Shown here piece by piece: positions 18,621-23,944 of a stretch of DNA of 26,313 bases. Source of the stretch: JALHMQ01 sp964616395 (GTDB taxonomy: Bacteria; Pseudomonadota; Gammaproteobacteria; Burkholderiales; Burkholderiaceae_F). The position numbers and the translations under genes are program-made. How positions within the stretch are numbered: the stretch's first letter is position 1; every line of letters starts with the position of its first letter. A model generated the notes under the pieces. That model was given only the letters and a program-made list of their open reading frames with translations. It was not told where the DNA came from and did not search any database. The stretch is taken from positions 1-26,313 of the forward strand of contig CAZTUT010000025.1 of assembly GCA_964616395.1 (NCBI GenBank), written 5' to 3'.

Positions 18621-19199
18621 ATGCAGCCAGCATCCTCACCGAGGATCCTGATCATCGACGCGCAGGGCCAGCCGGTCCGCTGGGCCATGCTTTCCCGAGC
18701 CGCCCGCTATCACGCCTGCGGCAAGGTTGTCACCGACCTGGGCGACAACCTGTTTTCGATGGCTGGCGGATTGCAGGACATCACGGGCCGCCGCAGCGAG
18801 TTCGTCACCAGTTCAATCGTGATGATCCGCGGGCGGCACCGGTTTCCATCCGACCACGCGCATGTGGGCATCACCAAGCACCGGCTGTTCCTGCGCGACC
18901 GCCACCTGTGCGCATACTGCGGCAATGCGTTTGCCGATGGCGATCTGACCGTCGAGCACATCCTGCCGGTTTCGCGCGGCGGACGGCTGAGCTGGACCAA
19001 CGTGGTCACGGCCTGCCGCTCGTGCAATACGCGCAAGGGCAATCGCACGCCCGAGGAAGCGCGGATGCCGTTGCTGTACGTGCCTTACGCGGTCTGCCGC
19101 AATGAAGGCTTCATCCTGAGCAATCGCCGCATCCTGGCCGATCAGATGGCCTTCCTTCAGGCGGCACTACCGCGCCACTCGCGCTGGGCGCAGACTTAG
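18621..19199 (+). CDS. HNH endonuclease domain protein
   Basis: A 192-residue protein with an HNH nuclease domain in its second half. Zinc-binding pairs CAYCG (about residues 98-102) and CRSCN (about 132-136) frame the HNH core: VEHILPVSRGG with the catalytic His, TNVV with the central Asn, and RKGNRTPEEA with the final Asn in place of His. The N-terminal half (about residues 1-88: ILIIDAQGQPVRW, MLSRAARYHACGKVV) resembles the short domain preceding HNH in the stand-alone chromosomal HNH proteins of proteobacteria and cyanobacteria. An open frame extends upstream to 18369 but overlaps the small ORF. ATG 18621 is chosen because the protein then starts like its family. No intron, intein or phage context is present, so a housekeeping or defence role is open. 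Confidence 0.85.
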   Translation: MQPASSPRILIIDAQGQPVRWAMLSRAARYHACGKVVTDLGDNLFSMAGGLQDITGRRSEFVTSSIVMIRGRHRFPSDHAHVGITKHRLFLRDRHLCAYCGNAFADGDLTVEHILPVSRGGRLSWTNVVTACRSCNTRKGNRTPEEARMPLLYVPYAVCRNEGFILSNRRILADQMAFLQAALPRHSRWAQT

Positions 19200-19326
19200 C
19201 GCCACATCGGGCTTGCGCCATCAGCGCACAGCGCCTCGATCAGTTCGGCACCTGCCGCCCGGTTTCGCCACGCGGCGCGGCACGCAGATCGCACCGCAGG
19301 CCTAGACTCGACATTCGGGAGGCAAC

Positions 19327-20754
19327 ATGAAACTGACTTTCCACGGCGCCGCCGGCGAGGTCACCGGGTCGAGCCTGCTGGTCGAGGCCGAGGGCCTTCG
19401 GTTCCTCGTCGATTACGGGATGTTCCAGGGCGCGATGCGCGGGCCCGATGCCGCGCCCGCCAAGAACCGCGCCGCCTACGGCCGCGATCTGGGCGTGCTC
19501 GACTTCGTGCTGCTGACGCACGCGCACCTGGATCACTGCGGCCTGCTGCCGCGCTTCGGCATGCACCGAGGCCGCGCGCCAACCATCTGGTGCACCAAGC
19601 CCACCGCCGACCTGGTGCCGGTGATGCTCAAGGACAGCGCGCACGTGCAGTCGCGCGACGAAAGCAAGAGCCGCCGGCATGCCGAACGCCGGCGCTCGCC
19701 GGCCACAGAGCAGCCGCTGTACACGGCCGCCGATGTCGACCGGCTGGCCACGCGCCTGATGGGTGTGCCCTACGACGCCGAGTTCCGCCCGCACCCGGCG
19801 GTCACCGTGAGGCTGCGTAGCGCCGGGCACATCGTCGGCGCGGCCTTCGCCGAGATCACGATCGCCACCGGCCGCGGCAAGCCGCGTCGGCTGACCGTCT
19901 CCGGCGATCTCGGCGAGGAATCGCCGCTGCTGGTCAGCGACCGCAGCGCGCGCGACGAATGCGACGTGCTGGTGGTCGAGTCGACTTACGGCGACCGCAA
20001 CCATCGGAGCCTCGAAGAAACCGAGGAAGAGCTGGTGCAGGTGATCGACGAGGTGCTGCACCGGCGCCACGGCAACCTGATCGTGCCCAGCTTCGCGCTC
20101 GGACGCGCGCAGGAACTGCTGCTGCTGCTTTACCGGCTGGCACGCGCCGGACGCATCCGCGTGCCGCTGGTGTTCGTCGACTCGCCGCTGGCCGCGCAGG
20201 CCGCACAGGTCACGTTCGCGCACCTGGAAGCACTCGACGAGCTGGCCGCCGAATTCCACGCCGCCGAGCGCAGCCGCAAGCTGCCATTCTCGCTGCGCTA
20301 CACCGAGAGCGTGGACGACTCGATGTTCCTGAACTCGATCGCCAACGGCGCCATCATCATCGCCGCCAGCGGCATGTGCGAGGCCGGTCGCATCCGCCAC
20401 CACCTGCGCCATCACATCGGCAAGCGCCAGAGCGGCATCCTGTTCACCGGCTACCAGGCCGCCGGCACGCTGGGCCGGCGCATTGTCGACGGTGCGCGCA
20501 GCATCCGGCTGTTCGGCGAGACGCTGCAGGTACAGGCCAGCATCCACACACTCGGCGGGTTGTCAGCGCACGCTGGACAGGACTCGCTGATGCGCTGGCT
20601 GCGCGGCAACGGCCAGCCGCTGCGCAAGCCGGCGTCGGTGTTCGTGGTGCATGGCGAGCCGGAGGCCGCGCACGCGCTCAGCGCGCGCATGGCGCGCGAG
20701 CTGCGCTGGTCGCCGACGATCGCCGTGCCCGGCGTGGCCTATGACATCGGCTGA
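19327..20754 (+). CDS. Beta-CASP metallo-beta-lactamase-fold ribonuclease (CPSF73/Ysh1-like)
   Basis: A 475-residue RNase of the beta-CASP branch of the metallo-beta-lactamase fold. Motif 2 is THAHLDH (His65, His67, Asp69, His70). Later motifs are visible: SAGHIVGAAF, VSGDLG, VESTYGDR, the beta-CASP segment LIVPSFALGRAQELL with VDSPLA, ASGMCEAGRIRHHL, GLSAHAGQ and VFVVHGEPEAA. No KH or other N-terminal RNA-binding domain is present. This is the bacterial class annotated as MBL-fold RNA-specific nuclease, distinct from RNase J and from the ligase-associated exonuclease. GGGAGG precedes ATG 19327 by 4 bases. Its last 14 bases overlap the start of the phosphorylase gene, so the two are coupled. 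Substrate is presumably RNA 3' ends or fragments. Confidence 0.92.
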   Translation: MKLTFHGAAGEVTGSSLLVEAEGLRFLVDYGMFQGAMRGPDAAPAKNRAAYGRDLGVLDFVLLTHAHLDHCGLLPRFGMHRGRAPTIWCTKPTADLVPVMLKDSAHVQSRDESKSRRHAERRRSPATEQPLYTAADVDRLATRLMGVPYDAEFRPHPAVTVRLRSAGHIVGAAFAEITIATGRGKPRRLTVSGDLGEESPLLVSDRSARDECDVLVVESTYGDRNHRSLEETEEELVQVIDEVLHRRHGNLIVPSFALGRAQELLLLLYRLARAGRIRVPLVFVDSPLAAQAAQVTFAHLEALDELAAEFHAAERSRKLPFSLRYTESVDDSMFLNSIANGAIIIAASGMCEAGRIRHHLRHHIGKRQSGILFTGYQAAGTLGRRIVDGARSIRLFGETLQVQASIHTLGGLSAHAGQDSLMRWLRGNGQPLRKPASVFVVHGEPEAAHALSARMARELRWSPTIAVPGVAYDIG

Positions 20755-22297
20755 CAACCCGCCCTCACCCCAGCCGCTGACGGTGCGGCGGCTCGGCATC
20801 GACACCTGGCGCGAGCACGTGGCCTACCTGCGGCGCGACTGCCCGGTGCTGCATGCCGAGGGCTTCCAGGCGCTGGCCAAGGTCGAAGTGGCGGCCAACG
20901 GCGCATCGATCATGGCGTCGCTCAACGTGATCGACGACCCGGCGCTGCTGGGCGACTGCGAGCTCGGTCTGTCGGAAGACGCGTTCGCACGGCTTGGCGT
21001 AGCCGAGGGCAGCCCGGCGCGCATCGCCCACGCCGAGCCGCCCGCGTCACTGGGCGCGCTGCACCGGCGCATCGACGGCGAGCGTCTCGACGAGGCCGAG
21101 CTGACCGCGATCGTGCGCGACATCGCGGCACGCCGCTATTCGAAGATCGAACTGGCTGCCTTCCTGGTGGCTACCGCCCAGCTCGAACTGGACCGCGACG
21201 AAGTGCTGTGGCTGACGCGCGCGATGGCCGCCGTGGGCGAGCGGCTCGACTGGCACGGCGTCAATGGCCACGGGCCGATCGTCGACAAGCACTGCATTGG
21301 CGGCATCCCCGGCAACCGCACCTCGATGATCGTGGTGCCGATCGTCGCCGTGCACGCGGAGTCGGCCGGACTGCTGATTCCCAAGACCAGCAGCCGCGCA
21401 ATCACCTCGCCGGCTGGCACCGCCGACACCATGGAGTGCCTGGCCTGTGTCGATCTGCCGCTCGATGAACTGCGCCGCGTGGTGCGCGCGCAGCACGGCT
21501 GCCTGGCGTGGGGCGGACGCGCGGCGCTGTCGCCGGCCGACGACGTGCTGATCTCGGTGTCGCGCCCGCTGTCGCTCGACGCACCGGCGCAGATGGTGGC
21601 CTCGATCCTGTCGAAGAAGCTGGCCGCCGGCTCCACCCATCTGCTGCTCGACATTCCGCTCGGGCCGACCGCCAAGGTACGTACCCGAGCACGCGCCGAA
21701 GCTCTGGCCGCGCTGTTCGAGGACGTGGCGCGCCGGCTCGGCCTGACGCTGGCCGTGGCGATCACCGATGGCAGCCAGCCGATCGGCAACGGCATCGGGC
21801 CGATGCTGGAAGCCCGCGACGTGATGCGGGTGCTGCACCATCATCCCGACGCGCCGGCCGACCTGCGCGAAAAGAGCCTGATGCTGGCTGGCCGCGTGCT
21901 GGAGTTCGATCCAGCGTTGCCGCCGGGTAGCGGCCTGGCGCGCGCTCGCGCGATCCTCGACTCGGGTCAGGCCGCTGCGCGGATGGAGGCGATCATCGAC
22001 GCCCAGGGCCGCCACCCGTTCGACTGGAACGCGCCGCCGCTGGGCCGGCTGACGCACGACGTGCTCGCGCCGAGCGCCGGCCGCATCAGCGCGATCGACA
22101 ACGAGCGCATCGCCCGCATCGCGCGCCGCGCCGGCGCGCCCAAGGCCCGGGGTGCCGGCGTCGACCTGCGGGTCAAGTGCGGTCAGGCGGTGCAGGCGGG
22201 CACAGTGCTGTACCGGATTCACGCCACCAGCAGCGCCGAGCTGATGTTCGCGCGCCAGGTCGCCGAGCGCGGCACCGCGTTCACGATTGCGCCCTGA
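20741..22297 (+). CDS. Thymidine phosphorylase family protein, AMP-phosphorylase type
   Basis: A 518-residue nucleoside/nucleotide phosphorylase. It is longer than E. coli DeoA (440) because of an extra N-terminal domain of about 85 residues (VRRLGIDTWREHVAYLRRDC onward), as in archaeal AMP phosphorylase, which converts NMP and phosphate to base and ribose-1,5-bisphosphate. Key motifs: VDKHCIGGIPGNRTSM, and KTSSRAITSPAGTADTMEC, which follows the archaeal AMP-phosphorylase pattern rather than the DeoA K-x-S-x-R-G-L-G-H-T-G-G-T pattern. Also LAWGGRAALSPADD, DGSQPIGNGIGP and GVDLRVKCGQAVQAGTVLYRIHA near the C-terminus. The start ATG 20741 lies 14 bp inside the preceding RNase gene; the longer frame from 20651 is an overlap artefact. 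It likely acts with the RNase in nucleotide salvage; enzyme specificity is inferred. Confidence 0.88.
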   Translation: MTSADNPPSPQPLTVRRLGIDTWREHVAYLRRDCPVLHAEGFQALAKVEVAANGASIMASLNVIDDPALLGDCELGLSEDAFARLGVAEGSPARIAHAEPPASLGALHRRIDGERLDEAELTAIVRDIAARRYSKIELAAFLVATAQLELDRDEVLWLTRAMAAVGERLDWHGVNGHGPIVDKHCIGGIPGNRTSMIVVPIVAVHAESAGLLIPKTSSRAITSPAGTADTMECLACVDLPLDELRRVVRAQHGCLAWGGRAALSPADDVLISVSRPLSLDAPAQMVASILSKKLAAGSTHLLLDIPLGPTAKVRTRARAEALAALFEDVARRLGLTLAVAITDGSQPIGNGIGPMLEARDVMRVLHHHPDAPADLREKSLMLAGRVLEFDPALPPGSGLARARAILDSGQAAARMEAIIDAQGRHPFDWNAPPLGRLTHDVLAPSAGRISAIDNERIARIARRAGAPKARGAGVDLRVKCGQAVQAGTVLYRIHATSSAELMFARQVAERGTAFTIAP

Positions 22298-22312
22298 GCG
22301 GGCGCGGTACGC

Positions 22313-22945
22313 CTACTTGGCCGGCGGCAGCAGCTTCGCCTCGGTCATCGACTTGACGATCACCTCGACGAAGGCCTGGGTCTCGCGCGTGACGTCGCGC
22401 GGGTCGGCGGTGCGGGTGCGCGCAGTCCAGCGCAACTGCTCGCCGGCCACGTCGACCAGCGAAGTCTGCGCGGTGTACACCGCGTAGCTGCGCACCTCCG
22501 TGCGCACCGGGAACGACATACCCCAGTAGGCACCGTACCAGCGACCGTAGCCGCCCATGCCGATGAACGGGCCGGGGTCCTGTGTGACCACCTGCTCGCG
22601 GTCCTGGCCGATCACCGCGGTCGACAGCAGCTGCCGCGCTCCCGCCTTACGCGCGGCCGCCAGCACCTCGTCGTGCGCCTTGGGGCCGAGCGGCCCGGCC
22701 ACCAGACCGTAGCTCGGCATCGCCTTGATGCCGCGCGCAGCCAGCTGCGCCACCATGCCGTCTTCGTACACGCGGCGCACGATGTCATCGCGCGCCACGC
22801 CCACCACCAACACCGGGCCGCTGATCGGCTCGCGCGGCAGCGCCGGATTGCTCCAGCTGCCTTCCAGGCTGGTGCTGGCGCAGGCTGCCAGCAGGCAGGC
22901 ACTGGCCGCCAGCAGCAGGCGGCGGACGGATGGGACAAACGTCAT
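22313..22945 (-). CDS. Putative lipoprotein (DUF4136-like)
   Basis: A 210-residue lipoprotein. The signal peptide RRLLLAASACLLAAC has a lipobox LAAC with the Cys at about residue 20. The mature protein starts with STSLEGSWSNPA, then an alpha/beta segment (VLVVGVARDDIVRRVYEDGM; GIKAMPSYGLV) resembling outer-membrane-associated assembly lipoproteins. A Gly/Tyr/Trp-rich loop (GMGGYGRWYGAYWGMSFPV, about residues 134-152) and a strand-rich end (YAVYTAQTSLVDVAGEQLRW) follow. This arrangement is similar to DUF4136 proteins, but the assignment is loose. Start ATG 22945 has AGGAG 6 bases upstream; the frame runs on to 23077 but that part contains no signal. It converges with the phosphorylase gene, with only 15 bp between the stops. 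Confidence 0.8.
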   Translation of the reverse strand: MTFVPSVRRLLLAASACLLAACASTSLEGSWSNPALPREPISGPVLVVGVARDDIVRRVYEDGMVAQLAARGIKAMPSYGLVAGPLGPKAHDEVLAAARKAGARQLLSTAVIGQDREQVVTQDPGPFIGMGGYGRWYGAYWGMSFPVRTEVRSYAVYTAQTSLVDVAGEQLRWTARTRTADPRDVTRETQAFVEVIVKSMTEAKLLPPAK

Positions 22946-23037
22946 CGGATTCTCCTGAACGAATTCATGCGTGGGCGCCATCGTGCAACGAAGCATGCAC
23001 GGTCGGCAAGTGACCTTCGCGGCGACCCGTACGAGAC

Positions 23038-23074
23038 AAAAAAGAACCCGGAAGGATCGCTCCGTTCCGGGTTC
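23038..23074 (-). terminator. Rho-independent terminator of the SWIB/histone-tail gene
   Basis: On the minus strand GAACCCGGAA, an 11-base loop and TTCCGGGTTC form a perfect 10-bp stem directly followed by six T. It lies about 36 bp after the stop of the SWIB gene. A second hairpin (GCCGGA-TCGC-TCCGGC, 23084-23099) precedes it, and the loop sequence GGATCGCTCCG occurs in both hairpins. Confidence 0.9.
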
Positions 23075-23110
23075 CATGCGGCTGCCGGATCGCTCCGGCT
23101 GCGGCGGGTA

Positions 23111-23545
23111 TTACTTGACGTACTTGTTGACCATCTTGGTCAGTTCGAACATCGACGCCTGCGCCTTGCCGAACAGCGCCTTCAGCTTGTCGTCGGCGTT
23201 GATCATGCGCCTGTTGACGGCGTCTTGCAGCTTGTTCTTCTTGATGTATTCCCAGATCTTCTTGGTGATCTCGGTGCGCGGCATGGCCTTGTCACCGATG
23301 ATCGCGGCCAGCGGGCCGTGCGGCTGCTTGGGCGCCATAAAAGCGGCGTTCGGCTTGCGTGCCGTCTTGGCCTTCTTGGCAGGAGCCTTCTTGGCCGCCT
23401 TCTTGGCCGGAGCGGCCTTCTTGGCGGGAGCAGCCTTCTTGGCCGCAGGCTTCTTGGCGGGAGCGGCCTTCTTGGCCGGCGCCTTCTTGGCCGCGGCCTT
23501 CTTCGCGGGAGCGGCCTTCTTGGCCGGGGCTTTCTTGGTTGCCAT
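23111..23545 (-). CDS. SWIB/MDM2-domain protein with histone H1-like lysine-rich N-terminal tail
   Basis: A 144-residue nucleoid-type protein. Residues 1-63 are almost only Lys, Ala and Pro in repeats such as APAKKAAPAKKAA, like the C-terminal tail of eukaryotic histone H1 and bacterial AlgP or HctB-type proteins. Residues 68-144 form a SWIB domain (FMAPKQPHGPLAAIIGDKAM, ITKKIWEYIKKNKLQD, RMINADDKLKALFG, FELTKMVNKYVK), a fold otherwise known from chromatin-remodelling subunits and MDM2. The tail should bind DNA non-specifically, while the SWIB domain binds a partner. ATG 23545 follows GGAG by 8 bases; an in-frame TTG sits just before it. A promoter and a strong terminator make it a monocistronic unit. 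Known as a small family in Burkholderiales and Chlamydiae; its function is not settled. Confidence 0.93.
   Translation of the reverse strand: MATKKAPAKKAAPAKKAAAKKAPAKKAAPAKKPAAKKAAPAKKAAPAKKAAKKAPAKKAKTARKPNAAFMAPKQPHGPLAAIIGDKAMPRTEITKKIWEYIKKNKLQDAVNRRMINADDKLKALFGKAQASMFELTKMVNKYVK
23363..23540. repeat. Short tandem-like repeats coding for the KKA/PAKKAA tail
   Basis: Degenerate units of about 9-18 bases built on CTTCTTGGC and GGAGC (plus-strand view) recur through this stretch and encode the Lys/Ala/Pro tail of the SWIB protein. Such repeats are prone to slippage, so tail length may differ between strains. Confidence 0.8.
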
Positions 23546-23944
23546 CAAAACACTCCTAATCGAGGTTGAAGTGCACAGCGACAGCGTTCTCGACTGACAT
23601 GAACAAGAGAGCGCTCTCGTTGCGTGCGCGGATACTAAGCGCGATTCTCAGAGGGAAGCAAGGCTTTTTCAGAGGGAAAACGCGCAAATTTCGCGCACGA
23701 TCAACATTGCTTCAGAGGAGAAACCGCCACGCTGCGCCGCGAGCGCCCGGTGCACGCGCGTTTCAGTGCCACAAGATGTTGTCCGAGGCTCGACCGGCAC
23801 TGGCATATCTTGTACCTCTTGTGGCACGGATTCCAACGAACGCGACGCCTGCGCGCACCACCCTCACGCGTGCCGCGAAGACGCGACGGCCCGGTGATCG
23901 CATCCGCGTCGTTGCTTGAACCGCACAGCCTCGCCGACGCGTGC
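23546..23944. other. 400-bp intergenic region with several repeats
   Basis: No gene is supported here. It holds the SWIB promoter, the palindrome GAGAGCGCTCTC (23606-23617) and three TCAGAGG repeats (near 23648, 23670 and 23711). It also holds an 11-bp perfect inverted repeat, GTGCCACAAGA (23766-23776) with TCTTGTGGCAC (23817-23827). Base composition is less GC-rich than in the flanking genes. The right part also follows the helicase stop, but no T-tract terminator is seen for that gene. Confidence 0.6.
23632..23661 (-). promoter_or_regulatory. Candidate sigma70-type promoter of the SWIB/histone-tail gene
   Basis: On the minus strand TTGCTT (23656-23661) and TAGTAT (23632-23637) are spaced by 18 bases, a plausible -35/-10 pair about 87 bp before the SWIB start codon. 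Just downstream, the perfect palindrome GAGAGCGCTCTC (23606-23617) lies in the predicted 5' leader or operator position. Confidence 0.5.

Noticed and set aside
19327..20754. MBL-fold protein as the exonuclease partner of the ligase-associated helicase
   Set aside because: It has beta-CASP motifs and a length of 475 residues, whereas the ligase-associated exonuclease is a shorter, different MBL family; it is coupled to the phosphorylase instead.
23360..23545. CRISPR or intergenic repeat array
   Set aside because: The repeats are degenerate, in-frame and code for a Lys-rich tail; no unique spacers are present.
23359..23559. Trp/Pro/Ser-repeat frames on the plus strand over the SWIB tail
   Set aside because: They are reverse readings of the Lys/Ala/Pro repeat codons, not a separate repeat protein.
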